Notes: generated from the letters alone by a model not told the origin. Counted from the first letter of the stretch, positions 1-8,660 are shown. The stretch: DNA of 16,175 nt from Psilocybe azurescens (GCA_023853785.1 JAJIRX010001060.1:1-16175), one strand, 5' to 3'. Made by a program: numbers and translations.

Positions 1-860
1 CATGAGAGTTGTACCCGAGATACGAATGTGCTTGATTTTACTTCTGGGCGAGGTAAGCGGTGGCCTTGAGGATAGCAGAACCATTATCAGTAACAATCTC
101 GGTGAGAAGCCCATGTCGACATATTAGTTCTTGGAAGATGAAGTCACCGACAGTCTTAGCAGTTTCGGTTGCAAGCATACGAAACTCAGGATAGTGAATG
201 AGAGAGCAACGAGCCTGGATGAGATATCGATAGCCACCAGACTTGGAAGAAACATAGTGTCCATGTATACCTTGGAGAATAAAGGTGCTGGCATCGCAAC
301 AACAGGGAATTAGTACGTTCTGAGTCCTTTGAAGCTGGCACAGATGACAGGTATGGATGAACCACAGATATCAAAACCCAGGTATGGCCACCAGTATCGT
401 TCGAGATGAGGGAATTTGTTGCATAGAAGCCGTGGTGTCCAGTATCCTCATGTCCTGATGTTAAAATGAAGAGTCGGCGTTGCTGCGATACTACAAGCTT
501 GTGCTTTCCTTGAGAGTCCTTGCGCCAGAGTCGTCCGAATCAACACAAGAACTCTGTGCAATATCTTACAAAAGTCTCGTAGTCACTGTCAGACATGTCA
601 CGAGGCCGACCGAGTGTTTCATGCCATGTGCGAACCATTTCAAGGCGTAGATCAGCCTTGATAGCCTTCTCCGAGCGTGGAATAATAGAGTAAGATGTTT
701 CAGAAGTGTTCAGCTCTGCAGCTAGACTCGGTTCGAGGTTCAAGATGGGGTGTGGGTTCGCCAACATAGATTAAGATAGGAGGTTGTGAGATTTGAGCGG
801 AATGTGTGGGGTTTATCATGTGTCACGAAGCCGTGGAGATTATCGATCCAGTCATCAAAG
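1..860 (-). pseudogene. pol: Pol tether and integrase (N-terminal part) of the Gypsy element, broken and partial
   Basis: Integrase inserts the element cDNA. A tether with PPDDFDDWIDNL (about 830-870) and SYSIIPRSEKA, then DYETFVRYCTEFL, leads to a stop at 540-542. The frame then yields RLWRKDSQGKHKL and the zinc-binding N-terminal block GHEDTGHHGF at 426-455. RYWWPYL and a Cys-X2-Cys candidate follow in other frames. The catalytic core shows the first Asp (MDTM, codon 259-261) and the second Asp (EIVTDNGS, codon 86-88), about 58 residues apart as in D,D-35-E integrases. A TAA near position 38 and a frame change precede the window edge. The catalytic Glu and C-terminal domain are not in the window. 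Conserved blocks are strong, but the reading frame is broken at least four times. Confidence 0.85.
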
Positions 861-999
861 TCATCTGGAGGTTCAGGCTTATCTCCTGGCTGTGCTGTAC
901 CTCGAGAGTCCGTCTGGGCCATGGAAAACACCTGGGACGTGTACTAGAGTGAAATGGAAGGTAAGAATAGATATGATCCAGCGATTGATAGAGGCTGAT

Positions 1000-2600
1000 G
1001 GTGCGATGTCTGGGTTGGCTAGCATTCCCTTGATATATTTAGCATCGACCTCGACAATAAGATTTGAAGTCCAATAAGATAAAGTTTGAGAGCTCGGAAG
1101 GAACGATAGAGGCCATAGAGTTCTAATTTGGGTTGTGAAAAGCGGGATTCGCGGTCATTGAGGGTGATAGAGCCAAAACGAGAATAGTAGCAGAGTCGAG
1201 GGTTGTTGGGATCACACTGGCTAAGAATATGTCCTATAGCAATGTATGAGGTGTCTACAGAGAGGATTACCGGCGCCTCGGAGTCATAGTTAATGGGTCG
1301 AAGTGCAGGTGAGGCAAGCAAGGCTTTCTTAAGGTCCTCTTGGGCTTCGATCTGAGCTGGACCAAACTCAAAGGGTGCATCCTTGCGTAGTAGCTTCGGT
1401 AAGATGATGTGCACGATGTGCAAAGCCCTGAATAAAAAGGCGACAAACTCCGATGGTACCCAGAAAGGCTCGGACATCTGTTAGAGAAGCGCATGGGCCC
1501 CAATTTGAGATAGCTGCAACACGTGATGTGTCTGGTAAGCAGCCCTCGAGGTACAACGATGTCCAAGTACAGTAATCTCCGGTGCACAAAGAATAGACTT
1601 GAATCCTGAGAACGTTCCCCACAGTATTTCATGCATTGAACAATTGATTGAGACCTTGGAAGTGTTCCCAGACAAATCGTCGAATGCCGTGGTTCTCGGG
1701 GATAGTCTCGAAATTGCCATCTGGAAGGATATATCGAGTGGCTGGGCCTCAAACAGGCACATTGTCAATGTAAGGAATAGTGATATGTGGGATTTCTGGT
1801 CGAAGGATATATGTGACGTCGTCATGAAAGATTGGAACTGAATTCGTCCAACCCATAGGAAGAGTGGTAAGTCGAAGTGCACCGAAGGGGTCTGAAATGT
1901 AGTGAGGTCTTGAGAGGCTTCTGCAAGGGCCCTTTGTCATATCCAACATAGAGGTCTAGCATACCACCGCAGGCCCTGGCTGCAAACTGTTCTGCGAGCT
2001 GTTCTGTGAATGGGGGAACTCCAGAGTGTGCAATTGTGACAGCATTAAGGGGTTCGAGAGACTGGACAATGCGAAGCGAGGTGCCATCCTTCTTGACGAC
2101 ACAGAACCATCGAGACCAGTACGAGGGAGTTAGAAGGTTCAAATACACCGGCATCAATTTTCTTCTGGATAATTTCACAAACCTGCTGATGAATCCCAGG
2201 TGGAATAGGGATGTTTCGAAGTACCCAAGGCTTGTGTTCGACAACAGGGATCTCGACTGGAGGGAAGAAGTCTTCTCAAAAGTGACCTCGCTCTGTGTCA
2301 TTCCACGCAAATCCATCGTTATGAAGCGTCATAAAATGATGTAAAAGTTCCTTTTCGGCAGGCCAGAGAAATCCCGAGTCATTAGCTTCATCAAACTGTG
2401 CTCTGCATTCCTCAGTGTAACGACCTCGGGGCTCGAAGGGTGGAGGGTTGGGATTTAGGGTTGGTAAGGTCTCCAGAGGATCACCTTTGATGTCACAGAT
2501 AATTCGAAACTTTTCAGGCACATTGGCGATGACTGGCCGAACCTTCAACGCGACTGGTTTGTACTTTTTCCGGGCAAGGAATGATGACACATTGGGGAGT
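1000..2600 (-). pseudogene. pol: Pol reverse transcriptase and RNase H of the Gypsy element, inactivated
   Basis: This region would copy element RNA to DNA and remove the RNA strand. In order I see YKPVALKVRPV and KFRIICDIKGDP (from about 2590), RGHF followed by a TGA stop at 2276-2278 where related elements have Arg, then FFPPVEIPVV, WFCVVKKDGTSLRIV and HSGVPPFTEQLAEQFA. RT motif A is GGMLDLYVGYD, with the Asp codon at 1954-1956, and then LPMGWTNSVPIFHDDVTY. The catalytic box reads YIDN at 1761-1772 instead of YIDD, so a metal-binding Asp is lost. A TGA follows at 1749-1751. The connection contains VRAFLGTIGVCRLFI. RNase H has ILSVDTS (Asp at 1253-1255) and the conserved RFGSITLNDRESRFSQPKLE, and ends with VEVDAKYIKGML and NRWIISILTF in a shifted frame. 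Several frame changes are visible (near 1920, 1480 and 1060). Confidence 0.92.
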
Positions 2601-3059
2601 GAGACTTGGGCTTGGTGTGAGATGAAGAGGGAAAGACTTTGTGGGTTCAGAGTACATTGCGTTTGATGTTTTCAAAATGTTATTGGTAGATTCAGAAGCT
2701 AGAGTAGATGTTACAGGAGTAGCCGTTCTAGAGGTAGGCTTCGGTAGTGGAATTTTCTGAGGATCAGGCAAGGCTGAGGATAACGAAGCAGGAGTATTAG
2801 AATGGTAGATCCAAAATTAAATAACGAAGCAAAGGCAGGGCGAGGACTTGAGATCTGCATCGACTGGAATAGAAAATAAATCGCAGGCAGTAAGATAGGA
2901 AGTGGAATAGTCTGGTTTTGAGGAATCTAACAGCTGATAGGCTTCGATGAAAGGCTTGCCCTTGTTGTCTAGAGTGACTGAGAGTGCAATTTAGCCCTCA
3001 TGGCTGGCTAGATCCTCTATTCTTGAAAATTTCCGTAAGAGACCTCGATGATGTTAGGC

Positions 3060-3975
3060 CTATTGTGGGTATGATAGCGAGCTTTGCCTCGAGGCTGAGT
3101 AGGAATAGTAGCCTTTGTCCGGTGTTAGGATCAGTGATTGTAATGGTCTGATCATCATTGGTGTAGTTCTGAATGAGACTTTCAGTCAGGGTGTCAAAGG
3201 GTCACCCAAAGAGGACATCATAAGCAGGGGCTTGGATGATATGAACTTGCATATAGAGAGTGAGATTGCCAAGAAGGAAGGGGACATTTCGAGCTAAGCC
3301 AAGTGAGTTATCAATAGACCCATTTGCAGACTGCATCCGCGAGTATAATCCTGGGGTCGTAAATAAGCCCTAAGTCATTGCAGACTTCCTCGGACATCAC
3401 AATAATTTGGCATCCAGAGTCAATAATGCATTCTACCTTCATGTTATTGTCAACAAGGGGAAAATGGACCGGAGTGCTGCAGATTCCTTAGCAACAACAA
3501 GATGATCTGGATCTGGAGCTTCGCCAGGCCGCAAGTTGCGATAGTAAGTCTTGTAGATATCTGGAATAATGGTGGCGCCGAGAGGTGGACTCTCGGTCTG
3601 AGTAGCAGCTTTTGGAACAGTCTGCTCAGGGACTTCGGATACATTGTTACCCTCTGTACCAGTTTGAAGGTTCCAACCTGAACGGTCTCTGGGTTATTGG
3701 GCTGCCTGCGACTGGTAGTAACTTCTACCGGTAACTAGCGCGGACTTCAGGGGAGAGGGATAGAAGCTCTTTCTGAGTGATGGTGATAGGATTGTTGAGT
3801 GAATGTTGGTAGACAGCTTCGGCAATAGTGGAATCGTAGATCGGAGGTAAGGTCTTGTATGCAGGTTCAGGTTTCTTGGCAGGCTGTGTCTTTGGAGGTA
3901 GTGCACCAATATTTCGGTCTCTGGGTGGGGCATATGTGGTGTCCTTGGCATTCCTAAATGGGTGTTCCGGTGTCT
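3060..3975 (-). pseudogene. pol: Pol protease region of the Gypsy element, broken
   Basis: This part would encode the retropepsin-type aspartic protease that cuts the polyprotein. It opens with a conserved pre-protease linker (EHPFRNAKDTTYAPP, then ITQKELLSLSPEVRA, about 3730-3973). The protease core follows (PLVDNNMKVECIIDSGCQ). The catalytic motif is Asp-Ser-Gly at 3413-3421, followed by Cys at 3410-3412. A frameshift near 3337 leads into MQSANGSID and then APAYDVLFG, the second conserved protease block. There the conserved Arg of G-R-PFD is a TGA stop (3202-3204). Further frame changes occur near 3720 and after 3100. The active-site triplet is intact, but the stop and shifts prevent a full product. 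Confidence 0.85.
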
Positions 3976-4129
3976 CGATGGGGTTTGTAGGTGGTAAAGG
4001 CTGTGGCACTGGAGCCGGAGTAGCTATTCGAGGGGTGTAGACTGAGTTTGTGGGGGTTACTGGGCTCATCCTCAGGCTCGATGTTGGTGTTCGGGCTTTC
4101 TGTCCTCTAGTTTGTATGACTGGGGTGAA

Positions 4130-5295
4130 GCCTACGTTGCTTAGATTTGAGATTGAACAGCTCGGCTTGGAGGGATGCAATCCGGTCTTCGGTACTAAGT
4201 TGGTAAGTAGGAACAAAAGTGGTAGAGGTTGATCCGGTATCTGGGGTAGACACAATCGCTCCAATAAGCGAACCTGTGGCCATTTGATTAGGGTTCTGCC
4301 AATGCCATTCATCAATCCGGTCTTTAAGGAAATTGCCCTTGATATCCCTCGGTACGAATGATCCCGAAGGTAGTACGACCTTTCCTTCAGTATTCCTCTT
4401 GCATTTCCCGGCTCGGATATACTCGCCAACAAGGTCACACTCTCGGATAAAGTGTTCCTTGCCACAGAAGTTGCACGAGGTACCTCCGAACGAGGGTAGC
4501 TGCTTCCCGAAGTTGAGTGTTGGTTGGCTTGGCTAAGCGCCTCAACAATGGACTTGGTGAACTCTGTAAGGATGCTACTGAGATTCTCGGTCTTGATAGA
4601 GTCCGAAGGGGTGGCGCAACTATAGCCGATTGGGTGGGAAGTACGGACTGGGGTTGGATAATGCCCTGAATAGTGCCTTGGAGGACCCACGAGGCTGCGG
4701 CAAATACGTCCTTGACTTCATATGGGATAGCTGGACTATGATCTGGGTGTTTGAGTTGAAGCCGATTCGCAATGGAGACCCAGGTTTGTGGGGAAAACCT
4801 CGGACATAGGCTCGTGACTGCTCGGTAATTGAGATAATGCCTTTATTGATGAGGAATGTGGTTATGACAATGAACTGGCGGTGATAAATTGCCAATTCAG
4901 ACATATTGTTGATTCCGAGGCGCTGTTGAGTCCCAATGAGAAGGTCGAGGTCTGCCATAGAGTATTTTTGATCAACTGCTGCATCAGGGTAGAGGGCCAG
5001 AACATCTGTCTTGAAGTCTAGGTAGGTCTTGTTATTGTCCAAGAAAGAGGGTAAAGTTTCCCAAATGTCTGCAACCTCAACATCAAGAAGCCGAGTAGCA
5101 TGAGCCTTCTTGTCAGCGTTTAAAGTGACTGCGGACCGAGTAAAGTGATATTCAAGATCAGTGAAGTAGCGCCCGGAGTTCACGAGGTTTCAACGGATCA
5201 AAGCGAGGTGCCGATCGATCACCTCGGACAGGCATAAGCGGCGATGCAACTGCCGAAGGTGCAGGTGGAGCTGGAGGTGCTAAAGGTTGGGTCAT
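4130..5295 (-). pseudogene. gag: Gag (capsid and nucleocapsid) of the Gypsy element, frameshifted
   Basis: Gag builds the virus-like particle and packages element RNA. The first in-frame ATG after the primer-binding site is at 5295. An open Ser/Thr/Pro/Arg-rich stretch reaches back to about 5705, so an upstream or lost start is possible. After the conserved PVRGDRSAP motif the frame shifts near 5165 into the capsid-like part (RYFTDLEYHF, then LYPDAAVDQKYSMADLD, then YHRQF, down to about 4800). It shifts again near 4800 into QTWVSIANRLQLKHPD, and again near 4690. A perfect CX2CX4HX4C zinc knuckle (C-NF-C-GKEH-H-FIRE-C pattern) lies at 4437-4475. This is followed by a linker with a short possible coiled-coil (RIASLQAELFNLKSK). 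At least four frame changes make the gene non-functional as it stands. Confidence 0.85.
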
Positions 5296-5705
5296 AGTGT
5301 CTGTGATAAGGTTTATGATGGGTGGGGTCAGAGTTGGAGAATTGTCTTGGGTAGATAGAGCTTGTTCCGAGATACTGGGTGTGGTGTAAGGCCTAGTATA
5401 TAATGTGTGCGAGCTAGTGCTGGTTGTAGGTGAAGGTGATGGTGGTAGTGAGGTTAAAGGAGATAGTGTCGGAGAACTGAACTGTGTAGAAGTTGGAATA
5501 GAGGTAGAAATACGAAGGGTACTCGGACCTGCGGCAGGGGTGGTGTTGATAAATGGTAATGTGTCTGAAAGGTTGGAGGGATTCTGTAGAGTAGCAATAA
5601 GCTTGTCTCTGAGGTTCCGAGTTACACTGCGAGTCTGACGATCTGTAGGTTCTGCAGGGCGTCGAGTCCGACGTTTACTGCCAGGGCGCGAATTTTTGTT
5701 GAAAC

Positions 5706-5723
5706 CCCTCGCGGTGGGCTCCA
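5706..5723 (-). other. Candidate tRNA primer-binding site
   Basis: Just downstream of the LTR end, the minus strand reads TGGAGCCCACCGCGA. It starts with TGG, the complement of the universal tRNA CCA end, and would pair with a tRNA 3' end reading GGTGGGCTCCA. The four-base spacer after the LTR is within what some Ty3-type elements show. I cannot name the tRNA isoacceptor from the sequence. Confidence 0.45.
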
Positions 5724-5929
5724 CAAATGATATGCCTACGAAGGCGGCGTGCCGTGCACAAAACACAAACTAATTAAAGTAAAGGGGTTGGGCAAGCTAC
5801 TTCGCAATGAGTGGCTCTGAGGGTTGCGAATCGAGGGTTTCGGGAGGCGTAGGCAGTGATGAGGAGTCGGACGTTGAAGTATACTAACTTATACGAGGCT
5901 TGATAGGGAGACCGAGTGATGATATCTAC

Positions 5930-5971
5930 GATGTTCGAGGGCTGAATCACGATGTTTGAGGGCTGAATCAC
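5930..5971. repeat. Two-copy 21-bp tandem repeat in the putative LTR
   Basis: Two adjacent 21-bp units (5930-5950 and 5951-5971) begin GATGTTCGAGGG and GATGTTTGAGGG. They differ at one base only, a C/T in TCG versus TTG. A third partial, more diverged unit follows. They may be LTR enhancer repeats, but no function is shown. Confidence 0.75.
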
Positions 5972-6087
5972 GAGGTACGAGGGTGCTAACGAGTTACGAG
6001 GACGCAGTTTCTGAGTTCGAGACGGTGAGATATGACGATATACCAGGGATATGAGGTTCTATTCTTCAAAGTAGACTACATATAAGC

Positions 6088-6094
6088 TTATATA
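6088..6094 (-). promoter_or_regulatory. TATA-like box in the putative LTR
   Basis: The minus strand reads TATATAA, placed mid-LTR where a U3 promoter would be expected. It lies in a 14-bp perfect palindrome (6080-6093) centred on AAGCTT. The function is inferred from position only. Confidence 0.35.
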
Positions 6095-6449
6095 GATAGA
6101 ACTTGAGACTCTAAAGGGTTTAATCAAAGCAGAAAAGGAATTAAACAAGCAAAGGGGGAGCAGGAAATGGTACAGAGTAGCGCAGAGAAAAGGAAATGAA
6201 TTAAAACAAATATCGAAACCTATTAGAAATCATCCGAAACCGCAGGTATGCTCTGTGAAGACTAGCCAAGCCATTTTGAGTTGTTTAGTGACAAAGTGGG
6301 GTTCAGTTGGGCCTCGGTTACATTCGATTGGGCTTCGGTCGTACCCTGGAGGTCTTTAGTAGATGTTGGTAGGCAATTTGAACCCTCTAAATGGTGTGGA
6401 AAACTTGTAAAATGGGTTTACTGAGTATAGGGGACTGCAGTGCGTATCA

Positions 6450-6966
6450 GCAATCACCGTGTCCAGGCCTCACAAAGGCTGTTCACTAAATTAGGCAATC
6501 AACCACTCGGGGATCAGGCATCACTGCGCCATACAGGTGATCACCCCACGGACCGAATGTATTGGCAATTGAAATCTTGTGTACAACTCAGCATATGGTG
6601 GCCTACTAGGTCTGACTATAAAAACTTGTAATTTGCAATGCAGCCAACGTGAGTGAGCGATCGCCCAGCCAGTGATCGCCACACAATACTAGAGGTAACT
6701 TGCCTCATGATAAGGGCACCTGCTGTTCCAGGGGTCCTAAACCAATAGCAACTGTGATTGGGAACCTTGGTAGGGTTTCCTAAGAGATATACTCCTAAGC
6801 AATCTAGTCCAGACATGCCTTAGCTGCAAGCCCTCTGATAAAATAAGTTGGGTGATCACTACCCAAGAAGGCACTGCTGCATGGACAACAATGTTATCTT
6901 CAAATAAGTGCTGTAGCCCAGGCAAACTAGTACTTTCCACTATTATAATTGGTGCAGCAAAGGCTA
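6450..6966. other. Non-coding flank of element 1, no gene recognised
   Basis: No convincing gene is visible, as the ORFs here are short and unlike known proteins. The stretch carries repeated GATC-centred motifs: GTGATCACCCCA at 6537-6548, the palindrome GCGATCGC at 6657-6664, GTGATCGCC near 6672, and GTGATCAC near 6852. GTGATCACCCCA recurs at 10072-10083 on the other side of element 1. That suggests element 1 interrupted one older repeat-rich sequence. Confidence 0.6.
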
Positions 6967-6974
6967 GGCAGCAC
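6967..6974. repeat. Left target-site duplication of element 1
   Basis: GGCAGCAC directly abuts the aligned left end of element 1. It matches 9255-9262 at 7 of 8 bases, the mismatch being a G/A transition. Confidence 0.65.
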
Positions 6975-7016
6975 GAGGTCTTTACACGGCCCCCAATTTT
7001 TGGTCGGACTCCGGTC
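6975..7016 (+). repeat. Left terminal inverted repeat of element 1
   Basis: It contains CTTTACA, GCCCCCA and GGACTCCGGTCAGACT. It pairs with the reverse complement of 9213-9254 at roughly 70 percent by eye, with a 1-2 base gap. Confidence 0.7.
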
Positions 7017-7078
7017 AGACTCTGTCGGACTTTCTATATTCAGAATGACAGTTTTTCTGGTCTAGGACTGCTGAAATT

Positions 7079-7166
7079 TTCCGGTGAGATTCCGGTGAGA
7101 TTCCGGTGAGATTCCGGTGAGATTCTGGTGAGATTCCGGTGAGATTCCGGTGAGATTCCGGTGAAT
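7079..7166. repeat. Eight-copy 11-bp tandem repeat
   Basis: Eight exact-length units of TTCCGGTGAGA run head to tail. The fifth has T for C (TTCTGG) and the last ends AAT. It is the leftmost subterminal array of element 1. TCCGG(T/C) also appears in the terminal repeats, so the array may have grown from transposase-binding-type motifs (inference). Confidence 0.97.
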
Positions 7167-7350
7167 GTCCGATGGACTACAAGTCCAACAGACTGTCCAG
7201 GTGGACTGTCCACTGGAATAATGCCAAACCAGCAGTCAAAGGACCAATGAAAGTCCAATGGAAGTCCATCGGAATCCCACTGGACATGACCATTGGAATT
7301 CCAGTGGACAAGTCCAATGTAATTCCAATGGAAGTCCAATGGATGTCCTT
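7167..7350. repeat. Left subterminal GTCCANTGGA-type repeat array
   Basis: About 15 short near-palindromic units of the type GTCCA(A/C)TGGA occur in both orientations, for example GTCCACTGGA, GTCCAATGGA and ATTCCAATGGA. The same motif family fills 8930-9240 at the other end of element 1. Such dense, short subterminal repeats are common in hAT elements. Confidence 0.85.
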
Positions 7351-7374
7351 TTATTATAATTTATAATAGTATAG

Positions 7375-7381
7375 AAAAAAA
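7375..7381 (-). terminator. Pol III-type T-run terminator
   Basis: Seven consecutive T on the minus strand begin two bases after the tRNA-like module. That is where a Pol III terminator would sit. Confidence 0.4.
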
Positions 7382-7382
7382 G

Positions 7383-7456
7383 ACACAAACGAGATTTGAA
7401 CTCAGGCATCGGAGAACGCTGAACACAAGCGGGATAAACTGACTGAGCCACAAAGG
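7383..7456 (-). ncRNA. tRNA-like Pol III module (tRNA pseudogene or SINE head)
   Basis: On the minus strand, TGGCTCAGTCAG resembles a Pol III A box. About 47 nt further, GAGTTCAAATC resembles a B box with a TTCAAAT T-loop and a four-pair T stem. Between them, CGCT-TGTGTTC-AGCG can form a four-pair stem with a 7-nt loop. The acceptor strands (GCCTTTG and TTGTGTC) do not pair, the D stem is missing, and loop position 33 is not T. So it is not a normal functional tRNA gene. A seven-T run follows directly. It may be a SINE insertion or an internal part of element 1, because I see no counterpart in element 2. Confidence 0.45.
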
Positions 7457-7516
7457 CTTATGGAAAACAAAAAATTAGTTAAATACATAGTGATGCAGCC
7501 AAAATTCTTGGCACTG

Positions 7517-7650
7517 CTCGGCACCGGCCAAACAACAACACATGCATGACATGTTGATGCCACGTCGGTCCGTTGTTGATTCTGGCCCCACTTTTCCTTC
7601 CACCACCACTACCGCCTCGTCGGTCGGAGCCAGGCAAAAGCCAACCCGAC
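7517..7650. other. Conserved blocks of element 1 shared with element 2
   Basis: Two blocks match element 2 far better than their surroundings. The first is GCTCGGCA, then CATGCATGAC and TGCCACGTCGGTCCGTTG (up to about 7576). The second is GTCGGAGCCAGGC..GCCAACCCGAC at 7622-7650. A CCACCACCAC-type stretch lies between them in both. The partners are at about 12734-12800 and 12878-12910. The plus strand could read EPGxxQPD in both copies, but other frames are also similar, so coding is not shown. Confidence 0.7.
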
Positions 7651-7846
7651 GTGACGGAGGATGACAATGACAATGAAGACCAGGACAAACGCGGCGAGGA
7701 CCAGGACGTGAACAACTGCGACCGCAACCATGAGGACCAGGGCGAGGCAGGCCACAATGAGCATGTGGACAAGCCTGACCAGGGCAAGCACGTGGACAGC
7801 GAGAGCAACAACATTGTGCACGCAGAGCGGCCAGGGTGACAACATC

Positions 7847-7963
7847 GAGCACGGCCAGAGCAACAACAAGCACGGCCAGGGCAACAACGTCAAGCATGGC
7901 CAGAGCAACAACGAGGATGGCCAGGGCAACAACGTGGACAGCCAGGACAACAACAAGCACGGT
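7847..7963 (+). repeat. Minisatellite a of element 1 (21-nt units)
   Basis: Five units of 21-24 nt end in GGCCAG(A/G)GCAACAAC: 7847-7867, 7868-7888, 7889-7912, 7913-7933 and 7934-7954, with a partial sixth. Unit lengths are multiples of three, and one frame reads a seven-residue HGQ(S/G)NN-type repeat. The plus strand is almost free of T. Confidence 0.92.
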
Positions 7964-8047
7964 GGGAGCAAGGATGTGGACAGCGGGGCGAGCACAAGCA
8001 CAAGCACAAGCACAGCGGGGCCAACGACAGCAGGGCCAACGACACAG

Positions 8048-8301
8048 ACAGCAGGGGTGACAACACGGACAGCGGGGTGATGACATGGACAGTGAGGGCG
8101 CCAACACAGACAGCGGGGCCGATAACACACACAGCGGGGGTGACAACACGGACAGCAGGGCTGATGACACGGACAGTGGGGGGCGACAACACGGACAGCG
8201 AGGGCGCCAACACGGACAGCGGGACCGACAACACACACAGCGAGGGCGCCCGACACAGACAGCAGGGCCGACGACACAGACAGCGGGGGCGACGACAGCG
8301 G
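8048..8301 (+). repeat. Minisatellite b of element 1 (about 21-nt units)
   Basis: About twelve units start ACAG(C/T)(G/A)(G/A)GG and end GACAACAC(G/A)G, with lengths of 20-22 nt. Most are 21 nt, so one frame reads a DNTDSGG-like heptad for several units before length changes shift it. Simple GCACAA repeats precede it (7988-8020). Composition is strongly T-poor on the plus strand. Confidence 0.92.
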
Positions 8302-8599
8302 ATGGCCAGCGGTGGCGAGCACAAGCACGGACAGGGGGCAAGCACCAGCATGGTGGGGGCAACGACACAGACGACAAGGGCAACGACAACAACAGGTAGG
8401 ACGGACGCTGCAGACATGTACAAAGGCCACAACAACAGCATGACAACGACAACAACAACACGTACAGTGCACCTACGACCGACACGTCTATCCTCCCCCT
8501 ATTTTTTTTGATTCTTTTCTGCTTTTTTCTTTTTCTGTCTCGCTTTCTTATTTTTATTATTATCTTTAATGATAATGTATCTTGCTTGTAGATAAAATT

Positions 8600-8660
8600 G
8601 TAGATAATAATGTAGTACATAGTTTTAAATATATTATATTATACTATTATATGAATCTAC
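8600..8660. repeat. AT-rich tail motif, copy A (element 1)
   Basis: The motif AGATAATAATGTAGTA.ATAG, followed by AATATATTATATT, occurs here, at 8754-8810, and at 14039-14095 in element 2. In both elements it sits just after the T-rich tract, so it is a diagnostic family marker. Confidence 0.9.

Larger units (their letters stand above)
1..6449 (-). mobile_element. Ty3/Gypsy LTR retrotransposon, degenerate, cut by left window edge
   Basis: Reading the minus strand from high to low coordinates gives a putative LTR, a primer-binding site, gag, protease, reverse transcriptase, RNase H and the start of integrase. Integrase after RNase H is the Ty3/Gypsy (Metaviridae) order, not the Copia order. 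Every domain is recognisable and I see no large deletion, but the reading frame changes repeatedly through small indels, and conserved Arg codons are TGA at 3202-3204, 2276-2278 and 1749-1751. No product can be made as a single polyprotein. The integrase C-terminus, any chromodomain and the 3' LTR lie outside the window. The protein motifs resemble a Gypsy lineage common in Agaricomycetes (family memory). An alternative source of some frameshifts is uncorrected indels in a long-read assembly. The outer limit at 6449 depends on the LTR call and is less certain than the coding part. Confidence 0.9.
5728..6449 (-). repeat. Putative 5' LTR of the Gypsy element
   Basis: On the minus strand this segment begins TGATA and ends TATCA, a 5-bp inverted terminus with the canonical TG...CA ends. 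Its inner end lies four bases before a candidate primer-binding site. Among TATCA strings on the plus strand between 5730 and 6449, I found only the one at 6445-6449, which sets the outer edge. A TATA-like box sits about 360 bp inside. The second LTR is off-window, so the ends cannot be confirmed by comparing copies, and I could not identify a target-site duplication. Confidence 0.35.

Noticed and set aside
2006..2344. Plus-strand ORF of 112 codons and similar plus-strand ORFs across 1-5700
   Set aside because: They are antisense shadows of the Gypsy gag and pol regions, whose minus-strand motifs are unambiguous.
7383..7456. Functional tRNA gene
   Set aside because: The acceptor strands do not pair, the D stem is absent, and position 33 of the loop is not T, so it is kept only as a tRNA-like module.
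7573..7839. Possible small secreted, Asp/Asn-rich protein on the plus strand (88 codons)
   Set aside because: The hydrophobic start is Leu/Pro-rich, but the matching stretch in element 2 (12765-13046) starts differently and only EPGxxQPD is shared, which the DNA block conservation explains.
8048..8301. CRISPR-like array
   Set aside because: The units of about 21 nt are contiguous tandem repeats with no unique spacers, inside a eukaryotic transposon.
7475..8620. Long minus-strand ORF (381 codons, Cys/Val/Pro-rich) in element 1
   Set aside because: It lies over a T-poor minisatellite where stop codons are rare in most frames. Several overlapping frames are equally open, and the protein is low-complexity with no domain.
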